Notes under the pieces: generated by a model | Database searches by the model: none | What the model saw: only the letters and a program-made list of their open reading frames with translations | Told to the model about the DNA's origin: nothing | Made by a program: the position numbers and the translations under genes | Shown here: piece by piece, positions 44,058 to 51,740 of the stretch | Position numbering within the stretch: position 1 is the first letter of the stretch | How the letters are laid out: the number at the start of each line of letters is the position of its first letter | Source: JAODBQ01 sp047602055 | Lineage (GTDB): Bacteria > Actinomycetota > Acidimicrobiia > Acidimicrobiales > Ilumatobacteraceae | Direction of reading: 5' to 3' | Assembly (NCBI GenBank): GCA_047602055.1 | Contig: JASGIG010000001.1 | Span: 3,534,001 to 3,598,000 of the forward strand | Length of the DNA stretch: 64,000 nt

Positions 44058-45887
44058 TCAGTGGGAGCGCTTGTAGGCCTTGCGGCGCTCTTCCAGGCCG
44101 AGGTGGCGCTTGCGGATGCGGATCGCCTTGGGGGTGACCTCGACCAGCTCGTCCTCGGCGATCCACTCGATCGCCGTCTCCAGCGTGTGGATCCGCGGCG
44201 CCGGCAGCTTGACGGCGTCGTCGTGGCTGTGGGTGCGGATGTTGTTCTTCTCCTTGGGCCGCACGGCGTTGACGACCATCTCGTCCTCGCGGGCGCACTC
44301 GCCGACGACCATGCCCTCGTAGACCTGCTCGCCCGGGGCGACGAAGAACTGCCCGGCGAGCTGCAGCTTGTCGAGGGCGTAGCCGGTGGTGGTGCCGAGC
44401 CGGTCCGAGACCATCGCCCCGCCACGGGTGTCGGGCAGCTCACCGGCCCACGGCATCCACCCGAGGTGGTGCTGATGCAGCAGGGCCGTGCCACGCGTGG
44501 CGGTCATCAGCAGCGAGCGGAACCCGATCAGGCCGCGGCTCGGGCACTCGAACGTGACGATCGTGCGGCCGGTGTCGCCGGGGCGCAGGTCGGTGATCCG
44601 GCCCTTGCGCGGCGCCAGCTCCTGGGTGACGGTGCCGACGTGCTCGTCGGGGACGTCGCACACGCCACGCTCCTGGGGCTCGAAGCGCTTGCCGTTGACC
44701 TCTTTCGTCACCACCTCCGGGCGGCTGACCTGCAGCTCGTAGCCCTCCCGGCGCATCGCCTCGATGAGCACGGCGAGTTGCAGCTCGCCACGGCCGGCGA
44801 CCTCGATGACGTCGGGTGAATCGGTGGAGTACAGCTTGATCGAGACGTTGCCGAGGATCTCCCGCTCCAGCCGCTCGACGAGGTGACGGCTGGTGAGGAA
44901 CTTGCCGTCCTTGCCGGCCAGCGGCGAGGTGTTGACACCGAACGTCATCCGCAGCACCGGCTCGTCGACGACCAGCCGTTCCAGCGCCTTGGGCGCGTCG
45001 ATGCTGGCGATCGTGTCGCCGATCTCCACCTCGGGGAACCCAGCGACGACGAACAGGTCGCCCGCCGACAGCTCCTCCACCTCGGCGCGGCCGACCCCCT
45101 CGAACGCCATCAGCTGGGTGAGCCGGCGGCGCAGCGGCGGCTGGCCCTCGGCGAACTCCTCCTCCAGCAGGGCGACGGTCTCGCCGCGGCGCAGCACCCC
45201 GTTGTGGACCCGCCCGATCGCCAGACGGCCGAGGTACTCGGACGCGTCGAGCGTGGTGACCAGCGCCTGCAGCGGGGCGTCGGCATCGCCGACGGGCTCG
45301 GGGATGCGGTCGAGGATCGCGTCGAGCAGCGGGGACAGGTCGGCGTCGGCGGCGGGCATGCCCACGCCGAGCATCGCCCGGCCCTCGCGAGCGACCGCGG
45401 AGACGATCTCGAAGTCGATGTGATGGTCGCCGGCGTCGAGGTCGATGAACAGCTGGTAGATCTCGTCGAGGACCTCGTCGGCGCGAGCGTCCTGACGGTC
45501 GACCTTGTTGATGATCACGATCGCCGGCAGGTCCCGCGCCAGTGCCTTCTGCAGCACGTAGCGGGTCTGCGGCAGCGGTCCCTCGGCGGCGTCGACGAGC
45601 AGCAGCACACCGTCCACCATCGTCAGCGCCCGCTCGACCTCGCCGCCGAAGTCGGCGTGGCCGGGGGTGTCGACGAGGTTGATCTTCACGCCCTTCCAGG
45701 TGACCGAGGCGGCCTTGGCGAGGATCGTGATGCCACGCTCGCGCTCCTGGTCGTTGGAGTCCATGACGCGGTCGACGACCGCCTGGTGGGCGGCGAACGT
45801 GCCGGTGGCGCGCAGCAGCGCGTCGACGAGGGTGGTCTTGCCATGGTCGACGTGCGCGACCAAGGCGACATTGCGGAGTTTCATCAT
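44058..45887 (-). CDS. typA: Ribosome-associated GTPase TypA/BipA
   Basis: A translational GTPase involved in 50S assembly and stress adaptation. 609 residues: G1 VAHVDHGKTTLVDALLRATG, switch RERGITILAKAASVTWKGVK, G3 DTPGHADFGG, G4 VIINKVDRQDARADEV, beta-barrel domain II, EF-G-like domains III and V (FGVNTSPLAGKDGKFLTSRH, RGLIGFRSLLMTATRGTALL) and the BipA-specific C-terminal domain (RPKEKNNIRTHSHDDAVKLP). It converges with the Hsp70 gene, the ends being 18 bp apart. Confidence 0.98.
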   Translation of the reverse strand: MMKLRNVALVAHVDHGKTTLVDALLRATGTFAAHQAVVDRVMDSNDQERERGITILAKAASVTWKGVKINLVDTPGHADFGGEVERALTMVDGVLLLVDAAEGPLPQTRYVLQKALARDLPAIVIINKVDRQDARADEVLDEIYQLFIDLDAGDHHIDFEIVSAVAREGRAMLGVGMPAADADLSPLLDAILDRIPEPVGDADAPLQALVTTLDASEYLGRLAIGRVHNGVLRRGETVALLEEEFAEGQPPLRRRLTQLMAFEGVGRAEVEELSAGDLFVVAGFPEVEIGDTIASIDAPKALERLVVDEPVLRMTFGVNTSPLAGKDGKFLTSRHLVERLEREILGNVSIKLYSTDSPDVIEVAGRGELQLAVLIEAMRREGYELQVSRPEVVTKEVNGKRFEPQERGVCDVPDEHVGTVTQELAPRKGRITDLRPGDTGRTIVTFECPSRGLIGFRSLLMTATRGTALLHQHHLGWMPWAGELPDTRGGAMVSDRLGTTTGYALDKLQLAGQFFVAPGEQVYEGMVVGECAREDEMVVNAVRPKEKNNIRTHSHDDAVKLPAPRIHTLETAIEWIAEDELVEVTPKAIRIRKRHLGLEERRKAYKRSH

Positions 45888-45938
45888 CTCTACCTGGCCG
45901 CTGTGGCGGCCGATTCCGGGGATCAGGGGGTCAGGACG

Positions 45939-46145
45939 TCAGTCGTCTGACTCGTCGTCGAGATCGTCGTCGTCGACGTAGCCGTACTTCTCGGCGAGTG
46001 CGGCGTACTGATCGTCGTCGGACTCGTCGTCGTCGACGGTGCGCTGAGTGGTACTGGTGCTGCCGAAGCCCAGGTCGAACGCACTGGGACCGGACTGCTT
46101 GAGCTTGCGCGCTTCTTCGAAGCGGCGATGACGACCCTTCTTCAT
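45939..46145 (-). CDS. Small acidic hypothetical protein upstream of typA
   Basis: A 68-residue protein with a basic start MKKGRHRRFEEARKLKQSGP, a short middle SAFDLGFGSTSTTQRTV and a strongly acidic tail YVDDDDLDDESDD. ATG at 46145 follows GGGGAG by 7-8 nt. Its stop is 51 bp before the typA start, so the two are probably co-transcribed. No domain recognised; the charge pattern suggests an RNA- or ribosome-associated protein, but that is conjecture. Confidence 0.65.
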   Translation of the reverse strand: MKKGRHRRFEEARKLKQSGPSAFDLGFGSTSTTQRTVDDDESDDDQYAALAEKYGYVDDDDLDDESDD

Positions 46146-46331
46146 GAGAGGGCTCCCCGAACCTAGAGAACTGACATTGGCCGACACCCTACCTGGCAGA
46201 TGTGCCCGCCACCCGTGCCACCGATCGGATACGGGGATCCCAACGTAACGGCCGGGACCGCCGCCGGCGGGTGATCGTCGAGCCTCGCTTGGCCTGCGCC
46301 CGGGCGGTTCGGTCTGCCAGCATCGGGATCC

Positions 46332-47084
46332 ATGCGCAACGTCGTGGCCGTCCTCAACCAGAAGGGCGGGGTCGGCAAGACGACCGTGACGCTTGGCCTC
46401 GCGTCGGCGGCGCAGTCCGTCGGCCGGCGGGTGCTCGTCGTCGATCTCGATCCGCAGGCGTCGAGCACCTGGGTGCTCGGCCACGACCCGGCGACGGCCG
46501 GCACGTCGACGGCAGAGGTGCTCGGCTCGGTGCCGGTCACCAAGGCGATGCTGCCGTCGACCTGGGGCGGCGAGGTCTGGCTCGTGCCCGGCTCGTCACG
46601 GCTGCAGCACCGCGAGCACGGTACCCCCGGCCGGCTGCGCGACGCGCTCGCCGAGGTGGCCGGCGACTTCGACGCGGTGCTGCTCGACTGCCCGCCCTCG
46701 CTCGGCAACCTCGTCGGCGGGGCGCTCGGGGCGGCCCGCCACGCGCTGATCGTCGTCGAGCCGTCGTCGCTCGGCCTGCGCGGGATCGGCGCCGTTGCCG
46801 ACGCCATCGACGAGGCGTGGGAGCAGCGCAACCCGGATCTGGAGCTGGCCGGCGTGATCGTCAACAAGGTGCCGGCGATCAGCGCCGAGGCCGAGCGGCG
46901 CCTCGACGAGCTCGGCCGGATCGTCGGCAAGCGGACGATCTGGCAGCCGTGGGTCCCGCAACGGGTGATCGTCAACCAGGCGATCGGCGAGCGCTGCCCG
47001 ATCCACTCCTACGGCGCCCGCAGCGCCGACGTCAGCCAGTCCTTCGACCGCCTCTGGAGCCGCCTCCGCAGAACCGTCAGGTGA
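46332..47084 (+). CDS. ParA/MinD-type ATPase
   Basis: A 250-residue deviant Walker ATPase: VVAVLNQKGGVGKTTVTLGL (signature Lys and P-loop), VLVVDLDPQASSTWVLG (A-prime), DAVLLDCPPSLGNLVGGAL (Walker B) and LAGVIVNKVPAISAEAE. No ParB gene or parS-like cluster is nearby, and the replication region is not in the window, so it is probably not the main chromosome-partition ParA but an orphan used for positioning something else. GTG/ATG choice: ATG at 46332 begins the conserved strand directly. It is divergent from typA's small partner. Confidence 0.88.
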   Translation: MRNVVAVLNQKGGVGKTTVTLGLASAAQSVGRRVLVVDLDPQASSTWVLGHDPATAGTSTAEVLGSVPVTKAMLPSTWGGEVWLVPGSSRLQHREHGTPGRLRDALAEVAGDFDAVLLDCPPSLGNLVGGALGAARHALIVVEPSSLGLRGIGAVADAIDEAWEQRNPDLELAGVIVNKVPAISAEAERRLDELGRIVGKRTIWQPWVPQRVIVNQAIGERCPIHSYGARSADVSQSFDRLWSRLRRTVR

Positions 47085-47141
47085 CGTTTCGACGCCGCGC
47101 TGCCAGCCCTGAGACGCGCCACTGCGCCATGCGGGGTGGAC

Positions 47142-47240
47142 TCACCACCGATCCAACACTCGGCGAGCACCGAAGCCGAGCGGAGGCGGCGAGCACGGCA
47201 GGCGCAGGGAGCGGCCTGGCCGCGACCGGAGCACGATCAA
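47142..47240 (+). repeat. Diverged copy of the 27.2-kb repeat after parA-like gene
   Basis: About 99 nt aligning end to end with the minus-strand reading of the 27237 repeats, sharing GCGGAGGCGGCGAGCACGG and CCGCGACCGGAGCACGATCA. Here it lies between two convergent gene ends (ParA and rnd), so it does not serve as a ribosome site. Confidence 0.75.
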
Positions 47241-48376
47241 GCAATGATCAGGCGGAGGCCGCCGCGGCCGTCGAAGGCGAGGCCGGCGCGGCCGTCGACA
47301 AGCCGGACGATGTCGTCGCCGAGCAGCTCGGCGCGCCAGCCGGAGCGCAGCTTGGCGCCGTCGTCGCCACGCAGCAGGGCGACCAGATCGGCCCGCGTCG
47401 CCAGCAGCGACGTGTCGACACGCTCCTTGCGGGCCACCTCGCTGACCCACGCCGACACGAGCGTCACCGCCGGGCGCAGGTGGCGGTCGAGCTCCTCGCC
47501 CTCCGACGACGGCAGCTCGGCCTCGCATTCGAGACCGTCGGCCACGGCCACGAGCAGCTCCTTGCCGAACGCCCCACGGGCATGGCGGTCGTCGATGCCC
47601 CGGGCCGAGGCCAGGTCGCGCAGGGTGCGCGGCTGCTTCTGGGCGACGCCGAGCAGGGCGAGGTCCGGCAGCACCTGGCGGACCGGGATGTCGCTGGCCA
47701 TCGCCCGCCGCTCGCGCCATGCGGCGACCGAGCGGGCGACGCCTCGGGCACGCGGCTTGAGCGCCCGCACCTCCTTGAGGCGCAGCCAGGCGCTGTCCGG
47801 GTCAGTGCCGCTGACCGGCCGGGTGCGCAGCTCCTCGCAGGCCGCGGCCACCCACTCGGTCCGGCCGAGCCCGGCGAGCTTGGCGTCGAGCACGTCGTGC
47901 AGCGCCAGCAGGTGGGCGACGTCGCCGGCCGCGTAGACCTGCTGCTCCTCGGTGAGCGGGCGGCGCAGCCAGTCGGTGAGGCGGTCGCCCTTGGCGGCGG
48001 TGACCTTCAGCTCGCCCCACAGCAGCGACACCAGCGACGGGGTGCTGTAGCCGAGGAAGCCGGCAGCGAGCTGGGTGTCGTAGAGCCGGCCCGGCACGCC
48101 ACCGGCGGCATGGGTGAGGACGTCGAGGTCTTGCTGGGCGGCGTGCAGCACGGCCAGCGTGTCGCCGGCGAACAGGCGGCGCAGCGGGGCCATGTCGCAG
48201 GTGGTCGGGTCGACGAGCGCGATCTCGTCGGACGACGCCAGCTGCAGCAGCGCCAGCTTCGGGTAGTACGTGCGCTCGCGATGGAACTCGGTGTCGAGCG
48301 CGTAGCGCGGTTCGGCGAGCAGCCGGTCGACGAAGTCCTCGAGGTCAGCGGTCTCGGCGATCCAGCGATGCGTCAC
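47237..48376 (-). CDS. rnd: Ribonuclease D
   Basis: A 3'-to-5' exoribonuclease acting on tRNA and structured RNA. 379 residues: DEDD exonuclease domain with YALDTEFHRERTYYPKLALL (Asp, Glu), LHAAQQDLDVLTHAAG (Asp), RLYDTQLAAGFLGY and VYAAGDVAHLLALHDVL (Asp), followed by an HRDC domain (about 205-285, AWRERRAMASDIPVRQVLPD). GTG at 48376 overlaps the rhodanese stop (GTGA). Confidence 0.95.
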   Translation of the reverse strand: MTHRWIAETADLEDFVDRLLAEPRYALDTEFHRERTYYPKLALLQLASSDEIALVDPTTCDMAPLRRLFAGDTLAVLHAAQQDLDVLTHAAGGVPGRLYDTQLAAGFLGYSTPSLVSLLWGELKVTAAKGDRLTDWLRRPLTEEQQVYAAGDVAHLLALHDVLDAKLAGLGRTEWVAAACEELRTRPVSGTDPDSAWLRLKEVRALKPRARGVARSVAAWRERRAMASDIPVRQVLPDLALLGVAQKQPRTLRDLASARGIDDRHARGAFGKELLVAVADGLECEAELPSSEGEELDRHLRPAVTLVSAWVSEVARKERVDTSLLATRADLVALLRGDDGAKLRSGWRAELLGDDIVRLVDGRAGLAFDGRGGLRLIIA

Positions 48377-48696
48377 GCAGGGCTGTCCCCGGCGATCACG
48401 TCGCGCCCACTGGCGATCCAGTCCATCGTCCCGCCGGCGACGTTGATCGCCGTGATCCCGTTCGCGGCGAGCACCTCGCAGGCGCGCATGCTGCGGCCGC
48501 CGCCCTTGCAGATCACGTAGGTCGGCCCGTCGCCGCGGAGCTCGTCGACGCGGTCGGCGACGGTGCCGAGCGGGATCAGCACGGCCCCGGGGACGTGGCC
48601 CTCGGTGTACTCCGACGGCTCGCGGACGTCGAACACGCGGGCACCACCTTCGAGTGCGCTCGCCAGTTCGTTGACCGTGACCTCGTCGATCGCCAT
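48373..48696 (-). CDS. Rhodanese-like sulfurtransferase
   Basis: A single 107-residue rhodanese domain: ARVFDVREPSEYTEGHVPGA, LIPLGTVADRVDELRG, and the active loop VICKGGGRSMRACEVLAANG with the persulfide Cys in CKGGGRS. It may hand sulfur to cofactor synthesis; mobA lies 10 bp upstream. ATG at 48696 is the only start consistent with domain length. It is coupled to rnd downstream. Confidence 0.92.
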   Translation of the reverse strand: MAIDEVTVNELASALEGGARVFDVREPSEYTEGHVPGAVLIPLGTVADRVDELRGDGPTYVICKGGGRSMRACEVLAANGITAINVAGGTMDWIASGRDVIAGDSPA

Positions 48697-48706
48697 GGCC
48701 GGCACG

Positions 48707-49270
48707 TTACCCGTCGGCGGCGCGTCCGGGCAGGTCCGCCGGTGAGTCGACGTCGCCGAGCACGGCCGGGTCGACGGGCACGTCGACGGCGTCGAGCAGC
48801 GCGACGGCGCGGTGCACGGCACGCTCGCCGCCGGCAAGGGCGGCCGCGAGCGACGGCGGTGGTGGGCTGCGCCATGCCGCGCACAGCGGCTCCCGGCGGG
48901 TGCCGACGGCGACGGCCACGTCGTGGCCGCCGCGGCCGGCGGCGACGGCGTGCACCGCCTCCGCCGTCAGCCAGGGCACGTCGCAGCTGACGACGACGAC
49001 GGTGCCGTCCGCCGGCACCTCGATCCCCGTCAGGGCCGTCAGGATCCCGCCGAGCGGACCCTCGCCGGGGTGGTCGTCGAGGATCACGTCGAGGCCGAGC
49101 GACGCCAGCGCGGCGCGGTCGCCGCCGATCGCCACCACCGGGTCACAGCCGCTGCCGCGCAGCGCCGCGGCCACCCGGGCGACCATCGGCACGCCGTCGA
49201 TCTCGACGAGCGCCTTGTCCCGGCCCATCCGCGAGCTGCGCCCACCGCACAGCACCGCGCCGGCGGGCAC
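48707..49270 (-). CDS. mobA: Molybdenum cofactor guanylyltransferase
   Basis: Adds GMP to molybdenum cofactor. 187 residues with GAVLCGGRSSRMGRDKALVE (GTP-binding signature), PVVAIGGDRAALASLGLDVI, DDHPGEGPLGGILTALTGIE and VVVVSCDVPWLTAEAVHAV (metal-binding Asp). It may also be a related MobA-like NTP transferase, but all MobA motifs are present and mogA occurs at 5.8 kb. GTG start follows the DUF3151 stop by one base. Confidence 0.88.
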   Translation of the reverse strand: MPAGAVLCGGRSSRMGRDKALVEIDGVPMVARVAAALRGSGCDPVVAIGGDRAALASLGLDVILDDHPGEGPLGGILTALTGIEVPADGTVVVVSCDVPWLTAEAVHAVAAGRGGHDVAVAVGTRREPLCAAWRSPPPPSLAAALAGGERAVHRAVALLDAVDVPVDPAVLGDVDSPADLPGRAADG

Positions 49271-49271
49271 G

Positions 49272-49709
49272 TCAGCCGCTCGCCGCGCCGGACGGGTCGA
49301 GCTGGGCGAGGAACACGCCGATGCGCTCGACCTCGTCGGTCTCGCCGATCGCCGCAGCCATCTCGCCGAGCCCGCGCAGGCAGCCGAGGAAGCCCCGGTT
49401 GGTCGGGTCCGCCCAGCGGACGTAGCCCGAGCCGCGCCAGCCGTTCGCCCGCAGCGCGTCGAGCCCGCGGTGATACCCGATGCGGTACGCGGCGTAGCGC
49501 TCGATCGTGTCGCGGCCGGCGTCGCCGAGGGCCCGCCACGCGGCCAGCGAGCGTGGGTGGCCGGCGACGACGGCGGCGATCGCGGCGCGCCGCTCGCCCG
49601 CCGGCAGCGCCGCGGCCGCGTCGAGCGCGCTGACGACGGCCGGCGCCTCGGGCGGCAGGACCGTCCGCGGCGGCCCCGAGCTGTACATCTGCACGGGCTG
49701 GTCGGTCAC
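49272..49709 (-). CDS. DUF3151 family protein
   Basis: A 145-residue actinobacteria-specific protein: PPRTVLPPEAPAVVSALDAA, then HPRSLAAWRALGDAGRDTIE, and the diagnostic YRIGYHRGLDALRANGWRGS followed by NRGFLGCLRGLGEMAAAIGE. All-helical and TPR-like, with no known biochemical role. It leads a probable operon with mobA, the rhodanese and rnd. Confidence 0.88.
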   Translation of the reverse strand: MTDQPVQMYSSGPPRTVLPPEAPAVVSALDAAAALPAGERRAAIAAVVAGHPRSLAAWRALGDAGRDTIERYAAYRIGYHRGLDALRANGWRGSGYVRWADPTNRGFLGCLRGLGEMAAAIGETDEVERIGVFLAQLDPSGAASG

Positions 49710-49815
49710 GAGCGCAGCCCCCGGGCGTTGACGGTCACGAGCTTGCCTCGTGACCGGTCGACCGAGCGACCGCCAGGGAGCCGGGCGACGATGGGGAGGC
49801 GCCGCAGGCGCCGTG

Positions 49816-49830
49816 GGGGCGCAGCCCCCG
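49816..49830. repeat. GGGGGC-GCA-GCCCCC hairpin
   Basis: A perfect 6-bp GC stem with a 3-nt loop between the DUF3151 gene and a divergent small membrane protein gene. It belongs to the same informal hairpin class as 1740, 5694 and 5761. Confidence 0.5.
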
Positions 49831-49903
49831 GACGTAAACGGTCATCGAAGGGAGTGTAGGGATGCCGCGTTCGGGCGTCGGTGCCCGCGTAACGTTCGCA
49901 GTG

Positions 49904-50179
49904 ATGCCGGCGCTGACGGTGGAGAACGTGAAGATCGGGGCGGTCGTCGCGCTGGTCGTGCTCGCGCTGCTGGCCCTGTTCGTCGCCTCGGTGATCCGCA
50001 AGTTCACCGCCAAGGTGCTGGCGATCGCCCTGCTGGCCGGCGCCGGCTATGCGGTGTGGACCCAGCGCAACGCCGTCCAGGAGTGCGCCTCGCGGGCCAA
50101 GGACCGCATCGAGATCGGCGAGCCAAGCGGCGTCATCTGCACGTTCTTCGGCAAGTCGGTGACGGTGCCCACGGCGTAG
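49904..50179 (+). CDS. Small membrane protein (91 aa)
   Basis: Short polar start (MPALTVENVK), a hydrophobic helix IGAVVALVVLALLALFVASV (11-30), a basic turn IRKFTAK and a second helix VLAIALLAGAGYAV (about 38-51), then an outside domain with two Cys (NAVQECASRAK, GVICTFFG) that could form a disulfide. No family recognised. ATG at 49904 is directly preceded by GTAACGTTCGCAGTG, consistent with a leaderless mRNA; an earlier in-frame ATG at 49862 adds 14 residues. Confidence 0.6.
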   Translation: MPALTVENVKIGAVVALVVLALLALFVASVIRKFTAKVLAIALLAGAGYAVWTQRNAVQECASRAKDRIEIGEPSGVICTFFGKSVTVPTA

Positions 50180-50213
50180 GGACGGCGTCGAAACGGATTC
50201 GGCGGCAAGCCCG

Positions 50214-50900
50214 TCAGCCAGTCCGGTCGCCGACGTCCAGCAGGTCGGCGACGAACCGTTCCGGGATCGACAGGAAGGGCGAGTGGTCGGTGTCGTAGGT
50301 GACGACCGTCCCGGCACGCGTCGCCATCCGTGCCTGCAACTGTGGGTGGATCGCCCGGTCCTGCGTGCAGACGAGATAGGTGGACGGGATGGTGCGCCAC
50401 GGTTCGGCGCCCGGTCCCCGGTCGAGGCACTCGCTCGCCGTCGGCCGCAGTCGCCGAGCGGCCGCCTCGGCGACCTCGGGATCGCAGGCGTTGTAGAAGC
50501 AGTGCGCCGCCGCCGGCGGCGCCACCACGATGTGGCCGTCGTCGGTGAACGTGGCCATCGAGGACAGCGGGACGGCGGGGGTCTCGGCGGCTCGCTCGCG
50601 GAGGATGTCGTCGGCGGCGAGCATGACGGCCGCGACGTAGACCAGCGCGTCGACGTCGGTGCGCCCGCCGGCCGCACGGGAGATGACGAGCCCGCCGTAG
50701 GAGTGGCCGACGAGCACGACGGGCCGTTCGAGCCCGTCCAGGACGTCACGCACGCACTGGGCGTCCACCTCCAGGCTGGTCAGCGGCAGATCGACGGCGA
50801 CGGCCCGATGACCGGCACGGCGCAGGGCATCGACCGTGGTGTCCCAGCACCACGCCCCGTGACAGATCCCGTGGACGAGGACGTACGAGACAGCCGTCAC
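50214..50900 (-). CDS. Alpha/beta hydrolase
   Basis: A 228-residue esterase-like protein: YVLVHGICHGAWCWDTTVDA (oxyanion HG), the nucleophile elbow VVLVGHSYGGLVISRAAG, acid VCTQDRAIHPQLQ and catalytic His in VTYDTDHSPFLSIPERF. It resembles the salicylate-esterase/hydroxynitrile-lyase type. GTG at 50900 overlaps the GntR stop (GTGA), so it is regulated together with that gene and possibly hydrolyses an ester related to the upstream catabolic cluster. Confidence 0.9.
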   Translation of the reverse strand: MTAVSYVLVHGICHGAWCWDTTVDALRRAGHRAVAVDLPLTSLEVDAQCVRDVLDGLERPVVLVGHSYGGLVISRAAGGRTDVDALVYVAAVMLAADDILRERAAETPAVPLSSMATFTDDGHIVVAPPAAAHCFYNACDPEVAEAAARRLRPTASECLDRGPGAEPWRTIPSTYLVCTQDRAIHPQLQARMATRAGTVVTYDTDHSPFLSIPERFVADLLDVGDRTG

Positions 50901-51595
50901 GACGCGAGGGTCGGCGACGCAGCGTCGGTGCGCGACTTGAACGTGCTGCACGAGTGCAGCAGGTGGCGGCGCAACGCGGCCTCGGATGCGTCGGGATCCT
51001 TCGCCGCCAGCGCGGCGACGATCTCACGGTGCTCGCCGTCGTTGGCCGCGACGGCCGGGTCGATCCGGTGCACGCTGGCCATCACGACCTCCAGCTGGTC
51101 GGCGAGGTTCCCCCAGGCGGTCGCCAGCCGGCCGTTGCCGGAGATCTCGCAGATGTCCCGATGGAACGCCAGGTCGGCCTCCACCGCCTCGAACGGCCGA
51201 CCCTCGGCCCGGTACATCTCGAGCTCGTCGAGGTGCTGCTCGAGTCGAGCGATGACGTCCGGGGTGCACCGGCCCGCCGCCTGCTGCGCGGCGAGCGCCT
51301 CCAGCGCGGTGCGGACGGCGAACAGTTCGTCGATGTCGTCCAGCGAGAAGCTGGCCACCTCGACGCCCCGGCGCGTCGACGACGTCACCAGGCCCGACTG
51401 CTCCATCGTCAGCAGCGCCGTGCGGACCGGCCCTCGGCTGACGCCGAACTGGCGCGCCAGCTCGGTCTCGACCAGGCGCTCCCCCGGTGGCAGCTCCCCG
51501 AGCACGATGCGCGTGCGCAGCTCGTCGAGGACCTGTTCCCAGACCTCCTTCGGACGTACTGACGGAAACGACCGAGGGCCCTCGTCACGATTCAC
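50897..51595 (-). CDS. GntR-family (FadR/FCD) transcriptional regulator
   Basis: N-terminal winged helix (VWEQVLDELRTRIVLGELPP, ETELARQFGVSRGPVRTALL, MEQSGLVTSSTRRGVEV) and C-terminal FCD ligand domain of six helices with metal-binding DLAFHRDICEISGNGRLATA and HREIVAALAAKDPDASEAAL. Such regulators sense organic acids or acyl-CoAs. GTG at 51595 follows GAGGAG by 5 nt; GTG at 51598 is an alternative. Located after the catabolic genes on the same strand beyond a strong hairpin, it probably has its own promoter (a GCATATGC palindrome lies about 35 bp upstream) and controls the cluster. Confidence 0.92.
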   Translation of the reverse strand: MNRDEGPRSFPSVRPKEVWEQVLDELRTRIVLGELPPGERLVETELARQFGVSRGPVRTALLTMEQSGLVTSSTRRGVEVASFSLDDIDELFAVRTALEALAAQQAAGRCTPDVIARLEQHLDELEMYRAEGRPFEAVEADLAFHRDICEISGNGRLATAWGNLADQLEVVMASVHRIDPAVAANDGEHREIVAALAAKDPDASEAALRRHLLHSCSTFKSRTDAASPTLAS

Positions 51596-51669
51596 CACGC
51601 CTCCTCGCCGACCGTCATCCGTTGACACCGAGCATATGCCAGCTGCCCGGACGTCGAGGTCTGCCTTCG

Positions 51670-51703
51670 GCCGGCTCGGAGCCGGGGGAAGCTCCGAGCC
51701 GGC
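51670..51703 (-). terminator. Strong hairpin after the HMG-CoA-synthase-like gene
   Basis: A perfect 13-bp stem, GCCGGCTCGGAGC and GCTCCGAGCCGGC, with an 8-nt loop, 38 bp after the stop of the fusion gene on the minus strand. There is no T-tract. It probably separates the catabolic operon from the GntR gene. Confidence 0.65.
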
Positions 51704-51740
51704 GAGGCGTCCCGGCGCCGATCACCGTCGCCGCGAACCT

